Positions 26,251 to 35,230 of a stretch of DNA of 64,000 nt are shown piece by piece. Origin of the DNA: Verrucomicrobiota bacterium (GTDB lineage Bacteria; Verrucomicrobiota; Verrucomicrobiia; Limisphaerales; DSYF01); NCBI GenBank assembly GCA_025457615.1, contig JALOTZ010000002.1:1-64000 (forward strand), given 5' to 3'. The translations under genes and the position numbers were made by a program. The notes below the pieces were generated by a model. The model ran no database searches and was not told where the DNA came from. It was given only the letters and a program-made list of their open reading frames with translations. Position 1 is the first letter of the stretch. Each line of letters begins with the position of its first letter.

Positions 26251-26550
26251 CCGGCACTCTGGATTGCTCACCACGAAGAACCCCGAGGGGGCGAAGGGGT
26301 TCCGTTGGAGGCGCGTCTCGCTCAAAGCCGCAGAGTCGCGAAGAATTGCACGCCAGCCCAGCCTCACCGGTGTGGTTTGGCCAGGTCTGTCACCCTCGGG
26401 GGCTTGGTGGCTTTGCGCGAGTCCAACCACCGGCAGCAGGCCTGGCTGGTTTCGTGGATCGGTATTTGCGCCAAGCCTCCGGCTTGTGCCCGGTTTTCCC
26501 GTGCCCTTTCGACTCGACGGTGTGCGTCAAACCCGCGAATCATTTCGCCC
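26251..26550. other. Gene-free stretch with one hairpin
   Basis: No gene is supported between the PEP-CTERM gene and the lipid kinase. A GAACCCC...GGGGTTC hairpin lies near 26279-26303, without a T tract. Confidence 0.4.
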
Positions 26551-27525
26551 GTGCGCCCCTGTGTCATCTTCAATCCAGCCGCCAAAGGTGAAAAGTCCAG
26601 GAGATTCCGGGTCGAACTGGATCACCTCGCAGCCGGTTCGGTGTTCAAACTCACCGGCGCGCCCGGCCACGCCCGACGCTTGGCGGCAGAAGCCGTGCGG
26701 GAAGGACACGAGATCGTGGTGGCGGCGGGGGGCGATGGGACGCTCAACGAGGTCCTGAACGGGATCGGAGATGTGTCCGGCGGATTCCAGCGGACGCGGC
26801 TAGGCTTCATTCCCCTGGGAACGGTGAATGTGTTCGCGCGCGAGCTGGGCATTCCTCTCACCCCGCACGGAGCTTGGGAAGTGATCACAGCGGGTCATGA
26901 GATCCGGGTGGACCTGCCGTGGATTGAACGGCTTTCCGAGGGGCGGACGGTTCGGCGATACTTTAGCCAGCTGGCCGGTGCGGGTTTGGACGCGAGGGCG
27001 ATCGAGTTGGTGGATTGGCAGACCAAGAAACAGGTGGGCCCCTGGGCCTACGTCCTGGCTGGGTTGCGGGCGTTGGGCGAGCGCCCACCCTCAATCTCGG
27101 CTAGGACCAATCAGGCAGAGGCCGCCGGTCAATTGATCCTCATCGGCAACGGACGGCTCTATGGGGGCGGCTTCCGGATCTTCCCGGAGGGGGACCTCCG
27201 CAGTGGGGTTCTCGAGGTGTGTGTGTTTCCGCGAATCAGCTGGCTGACGTTGCTTCGCTGCGGTCTGCCGCTGCTCCTGACTGGTCGGCTCCCGGACGGG
27301 CTGGTGCGACGGCTTCGGGGTGACGCGGTCCGTCTGGAAAGCAGCGTGGCGGCGCCTGTGGAGGTCGATGGCGAGTCAGCGGGCTATTTGCCGGTCGCGT
27401 TCGGGCTAAAACCTCAGGGTTTGCGGGTCCTGGTGCCTGCATCGGCGGGTGTGGGTCGTCCGCCCTTGTCCGCCCATGGGCCTGATGGTCCGAGCAGTGA
27501 GGAGGAACCCAAGGGCAGCCCATAG
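26551..27525 (+). CDS. Diacylglycerol kinase-like lipid kinase
   Basis: A 324-residue DAGK-catalytic-family kinase, probably phosphorylating diacylglycerol, sphingosine-like or other lipids at the inner membrane. The start CVIFNPAAKGEKSRRF carries the N-terminal NPxAGxG-like motif. AAGGDGTLNEVLNG is the nucleotide-binding GGDGT signature, and GFIPLGTVNVFARELGIPL and FRIFPEGDLRSGVLEV complete it. The GTG at 26551 precedes the conserved start; the frame upstream is not homologous. Confidence 0.85.
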   Translation: MRPCVIFNPAAKGEKSRRFRVELDHLAAGSVFKLTGAPGHARRLAAEAVREGHEIVVAAGGDGTLNEVLNGIGDVSGGFQRTRLGFIPLGTVNVFARELGIPLTPHGAWEVITAGHEIRVDLPWIERLSEGRTVRRYFSQLAGAGLDARAIELVDWQTKKQVGPWAYVLAGLRALGERPPSISARTNQAEAAGQLILIGNGRLYGGGFRIFPEGDLRSGVLEVCVFPRISWLTLLRCGLPLLLTGRLPDGLVRRLRGDAVRLESSVAAPVEVDGESAGYLPVAFGLKPQGLRVLVPASAGVGRPPLSAHGPDGPSSEEEPKGSP

Positions 27526-27550
27526 GGACCAGAGCCATTCAATGAAACCC

Positions 27551-27627
27551 GCAGCCGCGAACGTCAGTTCGCGACCGGACGTGGCCGCTCTGTTGAATTC
27601 GCGCCGACTGACGTCAGCGGTCGCGAC
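27551..27627. repeat. Paired palindromic repeat
   Basis: GCGAACGTCAGTTCGC is followed by GCCGACTGACGTCAGCGGTCGC. The layout matches 711-770 and 12053-12150, with compensating changes in the stem (GCGAAC/GTTCGC here, GCGGAC/GTCCGC there). Confidence 0.65.
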
Positions 27628-27660
27628 TTTCTTGAAAACGCCCCGGGAGCGGGTCGCAGG

Positions 27661-27909
27661 TCACTTCCGGCTGTGAGCTCTCAGATAATCCACCAGGTCG
27701 TCCACCTTCTGCATCTTCACCAACTCGGCCATCTCGGGGAACGCGCCGAACCGGTTCTCCACTTCGTACATGAAGTCGAGGATGGACAGGGAATCGAATC
27801 CAATTTGATCGAAGCGTGTCTCCAGCCCGATGGTGTCGATGTCCACCTTCAATTGCTTCTGTTTGCGGAGCAATTCGCGCAAATCAGTGATGATTTCTTG
27901 TTTGGTCAT
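27661..27909 (-). CDS. Acyl carrier protein
   Basis: An 82-residue ACP with the phosphopantetheine serine in GFDSLSILDF (Ser40). Helix 1 (ITDLRELLRKQKQL) is unusually basic for an ACP. It is not next to fatty-acid genes. It follows a radical SAM/SPASM gene on the same strand with about 105 bases between, so it is probably a dedicated carrier for that pathway rather than the housekeeping AcpP. Confidence 0.85.
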   Translation of the reverse strand: MTKQEIITDLRELLRKQKQLKVDIDTIGLETRFDQIGFDSLSILDFMYEVENRFGAFPEMAELVKMQKVDDLVDYLRAHSRK

Positions 27910-28014
27910 GAAACCTGGTGATAACAGTGCATCCGCGCCTCCCGGTCGTCCGGAGTGCGATCGCGATACTGTTCCTAGCTGAAAGCCGCTGCCGAAACAA
28001 GCGGCAACCCGGGC

Positions 28015-29193
28015 TTACAACCCGGCGTACTTGGCCATGATGGCGTAGCGGGCGAACATCTCGTTCGTTTCCGCCTCGTGCTCGCACACTGTGTTGCGGT
28101 CCGCGGGCTCGAAAAAGCAGGTGGGATCTTCGGCCATGTAGTCGCCGGTTTTGAAGAATGCCATCGCCCGGCAGCCCCCGCAGGTGAACTGGTAGCGGCA
28201 CCGGCCGCATTTGCCTTGGAGTTGGTTGCGGTCCAGAATGCGCCCGAACATCTCGCTGCCGGACACGATTTCTGCCAAGGTCCCCTCGCGCACGTTGCCG
28301 GCCTCGAGCACATCCAACAGGATGGCACACGGCGCCACGTACCCTTCCGCGTTGACCGCCAGCCAGGTGCCGCACCAGCAGCCGATGGAGGGACCCTGGG
28401 GCACGGTACGGTTCTTCTGGCCCTGGGAAAACCGCTCATGCACTTCCGGCGCCAGGAACAGGGGGGTATAACTCACGTAACCGAAGAAGTGCCGGCGAAA
28501 CTCGGGATGGACATACTGTTCCATCTCCTCGCGGCTGACGGCGTGCTGGGTAAAGTGCTTCACGCCCGAGCCCCGCGCCGTGAAGGGCGAGCGGTTCCAG
28601 GGAATGCGCTTTTCGGTCAGCCAGTCCATGGTGCGCCCCAGGGTCTTCATGTTGTGCCGCCCGACGTTCACCACCACGTGCCGCTTGATCCCCAGTTCCT
28701 CGCACAGATCCAACGCCTTCAGGGTCACCTCGACCTCGGCATCGCGCGTGCCTTCGTTATCGTCGTCCAGCGAATTGATGCCCAGCGACATCACCAGGTC
28801 GTTTCCGCCGGCTTCCTGGATCGCCAGCAGCAGGTCGCGATTCAGCTTCACCCCGTTGCTGCAGACGCTCGACCGGTAACCGTGACGCCGCGCGCGCGCG
28901 AGCAGGTCCAGAGCATCCTTGCGGGTGAGGAATTCGCCCCCGCTCCAGATGATCACCCGCACCCCGACATCCTTGGCGGTCTTGAGTACCAGATGCTCGA
29001 TCTCGTCGGTCGACATCTCCTCGCGCTTGCTCTGGCGCACGCGCTGGACGTCGTTGCTGGAGCTCATGCAGATGTCGCAACTCAGATTGCAGCCGCGGGT
29101 CGCCTCGAAGTAGAGGGTGGGGAAGTTCAGCCGTTCCGGGGCGGTTGCCGATGCCGACGCCGGACCTGTCTGGGGGGTCGTGCCCAAGATCAT
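28015..29193 (-). CDS. Radical SAM/SPASM domain protein
   Basis: A 392-residue enzyme. The CxxxCxxC cluster is at Cys35, Cys39 and Cys42 (RGCNLSCDICMSS), followed by IIWSGGEFLTRKD. The C-terminus has a full SPASM-like array: CWCGTWLAVNAEGYVAPC, then CGRCRYQFTCGGC and PTCFF, for auxiliary Fe-S clusters. SPASM enzymes usually modify peptides or proteins. Here the neighbour is an acyl carrier protein, so the substrate may be carrier-bound; no precursor peptide was seen nearby. The ATG at 29193 is preferred to one at 29298, which would extend back into dxr. Confidence 0.85.
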   Translation of the reverse strand: MILGTTPQTGPASASATAPERLNFPTLYFEATRGCNLSCDICMSSSNDVQRVRQSKREEMSTDEIEHLVLKTAKDVGVRVIIWSGGEFLTRKDALDLLARARRHGYRSSVCSNGVKLNRDLLLAIQEAGGNDLVMSLGINSLDDDNEGTRDAEVEVTLKALDLCEELGIKRHVVVNVGRHNMKTLGRTMDWLTEKRIPWNRSPFTARGSGVKHFTQHAVSREEMEQYVHPEFRRHFFGYVSYTPLFLAPEVHERFSQGQKNRTVPQGPSIGCWCGTWLAVNAEGYVAPCAILLDVLEAGNVREGTLAEIVSGSEMFGRILDRNQLQGKCGRCRYQFTCGGCRAMAFFKTGDYMAEDPTCFFEPADRNTVCEHEAETNEMFARYAIMAKYAGL

Positions 29194-29248
29194 GCTGTTA
29201 TACCCTTCATGAACAACGGCGGCAGGATAGGTCCAGTGGAGAGACAGG

Positions 29249-30412
29249 TCAATGCACGCTTCTGGCCGCATTCGCCGCCTCGCGGCGCGCCCATGCATCG
29301 GCCTCGAGAATCTGTTCCAGTGTGGGGTTCTCGATTCGTCGGTGCGCCATCATGGTCTGACGCACCAGATCAGGGATGGCCGGGAAGTTGATCTGCCGAT
29401 TGACAAATGCGTCGACGGCGATCTCGTTCGCGGCGTTCAGAACCGCCGGCAGCGTTCCCCCGGCTTCTCCCGCCTGCCGTGCCAGCGCCAGAGCCGGGAA
29501 ACGCTCCTCATCTGGCTCCTCGAAGGTGAGCGATCCCAGACGGGCGAAATCGGTCTGGACCCGACCGCTAGCCCGGCGTTCCGGATACGTGAGTGCGTAT
29601 TGAATGGGCAGGCACATGTCCGGGGTGGACAGTTGGGCCAGGATGGACCCGTCCACAAACTCCACCATCGAGTGAACCACACTTTGCGGATGCACCAGCA
29701 CGGATACGCGGTCCATGCCGATGTCGAACAGCCAGCGCGCCTCGATCATCTCCAGCCCCTTGTTGAAAAGGGTGGCTGAATCAATGGTGATCTTGCGCCC
29801 CATCACCCAGGAGGGATGGCGGAGGGCACGTTCCACGGTGATCTCGGCAAATCGTTCCTTCGGCCACTCCGTCCGGCTGCGGAACGGACCCCCGGATGCT
29901 GTCAGCATCAACCGCCGGACTGACCCGGCGGGCTTTCCATCCAGGCACTGGAAGATGGCGGAATGCTCGCTGTCCACCGCCAGCACCTTCACCCCGTGCT
30001 GCCGCGCCTCGCGCATCACGATTTCCCCCGCCATGACGAGGATCTCCTTCGATGCCACGGCAATGTCTTTGCCGGCGCGGATGGCGGCCAAGGCTGGTTG
30101 CAGGCCTGCGGTGCCCACGATGGCAATCAACACGACGTCGGCTCCGTCCATCGTCGCCAGCTTCAACAGTCCCTCCGGGCCGGCATGAATCTTTGTCGTC
30201 GGGCCGAACGCCTGGCGCAGCGCCTCCGCCTTGGCCGGATCGTTGATCGAGAGCGCGGCGGGCTGATGCTTGCGTCCCTGCTCGATGAGCAGTTCAATAT
30301 TGTTGCCTGCCGCCATCCCGACCAACCGGATCTGATCCGGCAGATCCTCGGCCACCTTGATCGTGCTGGTGCCGATGGACCCGGTGCTGCCCAAGAGGAC
30401 CACGTTCTTCAT
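29249..30412 (-). CDS. dxr: 1-deoxy-D-xylulose 5-phosphate reductoisomerase
   Basis: The second, committed step of the MEP isoprenoid pathway (DXP to MEP, NADPH). The nucleotide-binding start is VVLLGSTGSIGTSTIKVAED, ASKEILVMAGE and VDSEHSAIFQCL are active-site segments, and LTASGGPFR and KITIDSATLFNKGLE bind the metal and substrate. The 387-residue length is normal. It starts 13 bases after cdsA stops, the common cdsA-dxr arrangement. Confidence 0.95.
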   Translation of the reverse strand: MKNVVLLGSTGSIGTSTIKVAEDLPDQIRLVGMAAGNNIELLIEQGRKHQPAALSINDPAKAEALRQAFGPTTKIHAGPEGLLKLATMDGADVVLIAIVGTAGLQPALAAIRAGKDIAVASKEILVMAGEIVMREARQHGVKVLAVDSEHSAIFQCLDGKPAGSVRRLMLTASGGPFRSRTEWPKERFAEITVERALRHPSWVMGRKITIDSATLFNKGLEMIEARWLFDIGMDRVSVLVHPQSVVHSMVEFVDGSILAQLSTPDMCLPIQYALTYPERRASGRVQTDFARLGSLTFEEPDEERFPALALARQAGEAGGTLPAVLNAANEIAVDAFVNRQINFPAIPDLVRQTMMAHRRIENPTLEQILEADAWARREAANAARSVH

Positions 30413-30425
30413 GGCAGATCAGGAA

Positions 30426-31352
30426 TCACACCCGGTGCGTGAGCACATGGCGAAGATACAGATACATGAGGGGTGCATTAAACAGCAGGCTGTCCAGCAA
30501 GTCCAGAATCCCGCCAATGCCCGGGAAGAGGTGTCCGGAATCCTTCACGCCCGCCTCGCGTTTGAACGACGACTCGATCAGGTCGCCCACCACCGCCCCC
30601 ACACTCAACACCACGCCCAGAAGGGCGGCATGATACCAGGTCATCCCCAGCAGATGCCGCTGCGCCAGGTGCGCGAAGACCAGGCTTGCGCCGGTCGAAA
30701 ACGCCACCGCCCCGCCAAACCCTTCCCAGGTCTTGGCCGGGCTGATGCGTGGGATCATCTTGTGGCGTCCGATCAGCGATCCGGTGAGGTACGCGCCCAT
30801 ATCGCTGAACTTGGTGACGACGATGAAATAGACCACGTAGAATGCGCCATCGCCGGGCTTCAGCATTGGGAAGTAATTGGTCTTTTGCATGAAATTCAGC
30901 AGGTAGGGGACGTACAAGAGGCCCAACAGAGTGGTGGCGATGGCCATCAAACCCTCCTTGGCGTGGCGATCGAACAGGTGCCGGAGGCAAAGGCCCAGCA
31001 CAAACAGAATCAGGAAGCTCGCCTCGAAGTCATTTGCCCGTGAAGGGGTCGCATGAAGGCCCAGGCGCCCTGTGCAGTGCAGAAAGGTGCCGAGCATCAG
31101 CAACACGCCTCCTCCCACTCCCAGCCACCGGAAGCATGGCCAGCCCTTGCACCGGACCAGTCCGTAAAACTCGTGCAGCCCGGCTGCTGCGAGCAGCACC
31201 ATGGCGGCGAGGAACACGAAATCCGACAGCCACCGATTCCCCGAGAACAGGGACGCCAGTACGATCGTCCACAGAATCACCGTGCTGGTCAGGCGGCGCA
31301 AGAACACCCGGGCCTTGGAGGTCGGTTGGCCGGCAGAGGTTGCTTCTGACAT
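30426..31352 (-). CDS. cdsA: Phosphatidate cytidylyltransferase
   Basis: Makes CDP-diacylglycerol for phospholipid synthesis in the inner membrane. The C-terminal signature SPAKTWEGFGGAVAFS followed by GDLIESSFKREAGVKDSG and DLLDSLLFNAP is diagnostic. About eight hydrophobic helices are present. The ATG at 31352 (MSEATSAGQ) gives 308 residues; the frame is open further upstream but without homology. It heads the cdsA-dxr-radical SAM-ACP string. Confidence 0.93.
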   Translation of the reverse strand: MSEATSAGQPTSKARVFLRRLTSTVILWTIVLASLFSGNRWLSDFVFLAAMVLLAAAGLHEFYGLVRCKGWPCFRWLGVGGGVLLMLGTFLHCTGRLGLHATPSRANDFEASFLILFVLGLCLRHLFDRHAKEGLMAIATTLLGLLYVPYLLNFMQKTNYFPMLKPGDGAFYVVYFIVVTKFSDMGAYLTGSLIGRHKMIPRISPAKTWEGFGGAVAFSTGASLVFAHLAQRHLLGMTWYHAALLGVVLSVGAVVGDLIESSFKREAGVKDSGHLFPGIGGILDLLDSLLFNAPLMYLYLRHVLTHRV

Positions 31353-31479
31353 CGCCCAAGCATGGCCAGAGACCGCCGCTGTTGTCGCGCAAAAATTGGC
31401 CTTGCTCATGCTGAAGTCGAGGGGTTGCCCCAGCCGGGTGGCAATGGATCGCAAAGACCGATCGATGGAAAGGACAACA

Positions 31480-31668
31480 ATGACGGCCCTGCAACCGACA
31501 CCACTGATTCCAAATCACCCCAATTTGGTCGAGGTCGTGGCCCTCTTGGAAGATCCCCGGCTTCGGGGAAAGGATCGGGTCGCCCTCCGCCGAGTCCTGC
31601 ACGACACGGTTCACCTCGTCAAAAAACAGGACGGCCAGGTGCATTACCTTGTCCCTGAACGGGACTGA
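31480..31668 (+). CDS. Possible small protein, 62 aa
   Basis: A short frame starting MTALQPTPLIPNHPNLVEVV with GAAAGGA about 7 bases upstream. The rest is charged and helical (DPRLRGKDRVALRRVLHDTV) and ends HYLVPERD. I do not recognise it. It is divergent from cdsA, and the codon use looks gene-like. It may be real but is unsupported by any known family. Confidence 0.4.
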   Translation: MTALQPTPLIPNHPNLVEVVALLEDPRLRGKDRVALRRVLHDTVHLVKKQDGQVHYLVPERD

Positions 31669-31898
31669 TGCGTTCGAGATTGGCCATGATGGTCCCGGCC
31701 TGCTGCCTTGCAGGCCCAAGGAGGCGATGCCGGATGGCCGGCGAAGCTGGCCTTCCCACCCTTGGTTCCGCGTAACCAAGCCGGTTCATGCGCTTCCATC
31801 CCTTGCGCGTTTGGGAAAACGCGGAGGCTTCACCCAAACCCATCAACCTGCGGGTCCCCGGGTGATCGCTTTCGGAACTGGCTTGGCGGAAGGGGCTT

Positions 31899-33065
31899 CT
31901 ACGGAGCGGCCTCTTCCACGGCTTCCCGAATCACTTGTTTGAACCGGTCCACCCCCCCGTCAAAGGCGGCGCTGATCGGAAGCACGGGCGTCTTACGAAT
32001 CTTGCGCTTGAACTTCCTGAGGTTCTCCTCGGCCGCCGGCTCATCCATCTTGTTGGCCACCACCAGCCGGGGACGCTCCACGAGCGCTGGATCGTAGAGT
32101 GCCAGTTCCTCCAACAGATGGTTGTGGTCGTCCCACGGCGCCCGGTGGTCGGTCGCCGCCATGTCCAGGAGCAGCACCAGGATCCGGCACCGTTCGATGT
32201 GCCGCAGGAAGGCATGACCCAAACCGACGTTCTGGTGTGCGCCTTCAATCAGTCCGGGGACGTCGCACACCGTCAGTCGTTTGAAGTCCGCGTACTCCAC
32301 AATGCCAATCTGCGGGTGCAGCGTGGTGAACGGGTAGGGAGCAATCTTGGGCCGCGCGGCGGAGATGGCGGTGAGCAGGGTGGACTTGCCGGCGTTGGGA
32401 TAGCCGACCAGGCCGACCTCGGCCATGATGCGCAGTTCGAGCAGGAAGTCACCCTCCTCACCGGGTTCGCCCGGTTGCGCAAACCGCGGTGTCTGACGCC
32501 GCGCGGTGGCAAAGTTGCGGTTGCCCAATCCCCCCCGGCCGCCTTGGCACAGGACAAATCGCTGCCCGTTTTGCGTGAGGTCCACGACCATCTCGCCCTT
32601 GGACTGGGTCGCCGCTTCGCCTGAAGCCTTGGCGGTCAAGTCCATCTCCCGCGCGCGGGTGGACCCAGCCGTTTGGAGCAGGGGACGGCCGGACGTGCTG
32701 CCACTCAGCCGGACAGGTTCCTCGCTGTCACCTTGCTCCAAAGGCATTCCTGGCGCGGGCGGAGCAACAGGCAGTCGCCACACCAATGTGCCGCAGGGCA
32801 CCTTGACGATCAGATCCTTGCCGGCCTTGCCGTCCATGCCCTTGCCCAAGCCCGCCTCGCCCTTCTGAGCGATCAGCCGCGGCTCGAAGTATTGGGCGAT
32901 CAGATTGTTGAGGTCGTGACTGGCTTCCAGAACCACATCCCCGCCGCGTCCGCCATTGCCACCGGACGGTCCGCCCTTGGGCCGATACGCTTCACGATGG
33001 AACGCCACGCATCCCTTGCCGCCATGACCGGCACGGGCGAACACCTTGATTTCATCGATGAACAT
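31899..33065 (-). CDS. obg: Obg GTPase with an inserted segment
   Basis: A ribosome-associated GTPase (CgtA/ObgE). The Gly-rich Obg fold starts MFIDEIKVFARAGHGGKGCV. The G domain shows GYPNAGKST, the switch FTTLHPQIG, DVPGLIEGAHQ and NKMDEP. The C-terminus is short, ending soon after the G domain. Residues about 98-156, between CGTLVW and GEMVVDLT, are not part of the usual fold and look like an inserted Pro/Ser/Arg-rich piece. The upstream region (33068-33120) carries GGAGTGGTGGAGT repeats. Confidence 0.92.
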   Translation of the reverse strand: MFIDEIKVFARAGHGGKGCVAFHREAYRPKGGPSGGNGGRGGDVVLEASHDLNNLIAQYFEPRLIAQKGEAGLGKGMDGKAGKDLIVKVPCGTLVWRLPVAPPAPGMPLEQGDSEEPVRLSGSTSGRPLLQTAGSTRAREMDLTAKASGEAATQSKGEMVVDLTQNGQRFVLCQGGRGGLGNRNFATARRQTPRFAQPGEPGEEGDFLLELRIMAEVGLVGYPNAGKSTLLTAISAARPKIAPYPFTTLHPQIGIVEYADFKRLTVCDVPGLIEGAHQNVGLGHAFLRHIERCRILVLLLDMAATDHRAPWDDHNHLLEELALYDPALVERPRLVVANKMDEPAAEENLRKFKRKIRKTPVLPISAAFDGGVDRFKQVIREAVEEAAP

Positions 33066-33196
33066 CGGCAGCGGAGCGGGCTGGGGTGGTGGAGTGGTGG
33101 AGTATCGGAGTGGTGGAGGCTTGGGGTGATGCGGTCGGCTGACGCCTTTGTCCGCGTGGCTCCATCGCCCCTTCCCTTGTCTTTCGTCCAAAAGGA

Positions 33197-33228
33197 AACG
33201 CGGCGAGGCGTGGAGACCTCGCCGCGTT
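33197..33228 (-). terminator. Terminator after rplU-rpmA
   Basis: A perfect 12-bp stem (AACGCGGCGAGG/CCTCGCCGCGTT) with an 8-base loop. Read on the minus strand it is followed by TCCTTTT, just downstream of the rpmA stop. Confidence 0.8.
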
Positions 33229-33243
33229 CATGAAAGTCCCAGC

Positions 33244-33510
33244 CTAGCTGGCCGCAGCCGTCGCGGTCTCGGGAACGATGTGGACCCGTCGGCCGGCTTT
33301 GTCGAAACAAACCCGTCCGTCCTTGAGCGCGAACAGGGTCCAATCGCGACCCGTCCCCACGTTCTCGCCGGCGGCCAGCTTGGTGCCGCGCTGGCGCATG
33401 AGGATGCTGCCGGCCGTGACCAGCTCGCCGCCAAAGCGTTTCACACCCAGCCGCTTGCTGACGCTGTCCCGCCCGTTGCGGCTGCTGCCTTGACCTTTTT
33501 TATGTGCCAT
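33244..33510 (-). CDS. rpmA: 50S ribosomal protein L27
   Basis: An 88-residue ribosomal protein near the peptidyl transferase centre. [20 protein letters not shown] is the canonical start, with no N-terminal extension, and [13 protein letters not shown] is conserved. It follows rplU by 6 bases, the usual rplU-rpmA pair. A strong terminator lies downstream. Confidence 0.97.
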   Translation of the reverse strand: MAHKKGQGSSRNGRDSVSKRLGVKRFGGELVTAGSILMRQRGTKLAAGENVGTGRDWTLFALKDGRVCFDKAGRRVHIVPETATAAAS

Positions 33511-33516
33511 AATCTG

Positions 33517-33828
33517 TTACGCGTTGATGGATTTGACCTGGACCACGGTCAGTTCCTGACGGTGCCCGATGGTCTTGTGATAGCCCTTGCGGCGCTTCAT
33601 CTTGAAGGTGGTCACTTTGGGGCCTCGCTTGTGTTGCACGACATCCGCGACCACACTGGCTCCAGACACCGTGGGCGCGCCCACGCTGACCTTGCCCTCG
33701 TTGTTCACCAGAAGCACGCGCTCGAAGGTCACCGGCTTGCCCGCCTCCACGTCGAGACGTTCAATTTCCAGCTTGTCGCCGGCGGCGACCCGATACTGTT
33801 TCCCACCAGTTTCTAAAACCGCATACAT
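33517..33828 (-). CDS. rplU: 50S ribosomal protein L21
   Basis: A 103-residue ribosomal protein binding 23S rRNA. MYAVLETGGKQYRVAAGDKL and KMKRRKGYHKTIGHRQ are the family's conserved ends. It is the first gene of the rplU-rpmA operon, transcribed from a sigma-70-like promoter about 30-60 bases upstream. Confidence 0.97.
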   Translation of the reverse strand: MYAVLETGGKQYRVAAGDKLEIERLDVEAGKPVTFERVLLVNNEGKVSVGAPTVSGASVVADVVQHKRGPKVTTFKMKRRKGYHKTIGHRQELTVVQVKSINA

Positions 33829-33856
33829 AGCATTTTCCTTAATCCGAAAGGCTGAC

Positions 33857-33886
33857 TATCAAACCACGGCTCCCCGAATGTGTCAA
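33857..33886 (-). promoter_or_regulatory. Sigma-70-like promoter of rplU-rpmA
   Basis: On the minus strand, TTGACA (33886-33881) is separated by 18 bases from TTGATA (33862-33857). The -35 is a perfect match and the -10 is partial. It lies just upstream of rplU. Confidence 0.6.
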
Positions 33887-34064
33887 CGCCGGTCTTGTTG
33901 GAAAAAATGAGGCTCAAGCCCTCTTCTTGCGGAAGCCTCCTCGTAGCGTTTCGGTCCCCCTCCTTGATCTCCTGGTTCTGTTTCGCCTTATCGATTCGGG
34001 CCAGCTTCCCCGCGTTAGAGTGATCCGGAGAAACAGGAGGGGAATCGAAGGGATCGAGAGTGGC

Positions 34065-35111
34065 TCAGGCCCGGGCAAACCGTTGCTGCAGCCCCTGTCC
34101 AATTCCCAGAAACGCCTTCGCCGCCGGGCCTTCCGGTTGCGCAACCACCACGGGCACGCCCCGGTCGCCTCCCTCCCGGATCTCCGTGAACAGGGGGATC
34201 TCGCCCAAGAAGGGGATTTCCTGCCGCTTGGCTTCCGCCCGCCCGCCGCCGTGACCGAAAATCTCGATCCGCTCACCCGTGGGCGTGGTGAAATAGCTCA
34301 TGTTCTCGATGATGCCCAGCAGGGGAACATTGACCTTCTGGAACATGGCGATGCCTTTGCGCACCACGCCCAACGAGGCTTCCTGTGGGGTCGTCACAAT
34401 CACCCCGCCGTCCAAGGGCACCGTCTGGCAAAGCGAAAGCTGGGCATCGCCGGTGCCGGGCGGGAGGTCCACCAGCAGGTAATCCAGTTCCTCCCAGTCC
34501 ACCGAGTGAATGAACTGCTGGATTGTCTTTTGAATCATGGGCCCGCGCCAAATGACCGGCTGATCCCCCTCCAGAAGCAGCCCCATACTCATCAGTTTCA
34601 CCCCGTGATTGGAGGGGGGAACCAGTTTCTCCTGTTCGCTCAGATACGGCTTCTCCCGCACCCCCATCATCAGCGGAACGCTCGGACCGTAAATGTCGCA
34701 GTCCAGCAGTCCGACACGTGCGCCCAGTTGGTGGAGTGCGCAAGCCAGGTTCACGGCGACGGTGGACTTGCCCACGCCGCCCTTGCCGCTGGCCACGGCC
34801 ACGATATGGCGAATGCCGCCGATTTGCTGCGGATGGGCCAGCGCACCGCCGCCACCCGGCACGGGACCGGACGGCTGGTTCACCTGCACGAACACATGGT
34901 TCACGCCGGCCAACCCGCGCACGGCGGTCTCCGTGTCCTGCTGGATGCGGGCCGCGGCCTCGGGGTTGGCCGAGGTCATTTGGATCACCACGCTGACCGC
35001 GCCATTACCCGCCGCCACGTCCTTGACGAGGCCGAACGAGACAATGTCCCGGGTATAACCCGGGTATTTCACCGACCGCAACACCTGCCTGACTGCGTCT
35101 TCCGTCAACAT
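34065..35111 (-). CDS. mrp: Mrp/ApbC-type P-loop ATPase (Fe-S carrier family)
   Basis: A 348-residue protein with an N-terminal MIP18-like domain (about 1-85; VRQVLRSVKYPGY) and a Mrp ATPase domain with the deviant Walker A VASGKGGVGKST, LLDCDIYGPSVP and LLVDLPPGTGDAQLS. Family members transfer Fe-S clusters to apoproteins. The usual CPxC pair after ENMSYF is replaced here by TTPTGE, so cluster binding would have to differ. It is divergent from the YjbQ gene. Confidence 0.9.
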   Translation of the reverse strand: MLTEDAVRQVLRSVKYPGYTRDIVSFGLVKDVAAGNGAVSVVIQMTSANPEAAARIQQDTETAVRGLAGVNHVFVQVNQPSGPVPGGGGALAHPQQIGGIRHIVAVASGKGGVGKSTVAVNLACALHQLGARVGLLDCDIYGPSVPLMMGVREKPYLSEQEKLVPPSNHGVKLMSMGLLLEGDQPVIWRGPMIQKTIQQFIHSVDWEELDYLLVDLPPGTGDAQLSLCQTVPLDGGVIVTTPQEASLGVVRKGIAMFQKVNVPLLGIIENMSYFTTPTGERIEIFGHGGGRAEAKRQEIPFLGEIPLFTEIREGGDRGVPVVVAQPEGPAAKAFLGIGQGLQQRFARA

Positions 35112-35230
35112 GAGCGGCCAGTGTAACGCCCGCGGTGCGGCGCGACAAGCCCGCCAAAACTCTGCGCAAACGTCTTCTGGGTTTACGGATTCGGCTCCCC
35201 ATCCTGGAGTGTTTCTGGAAGAATTGCCCC

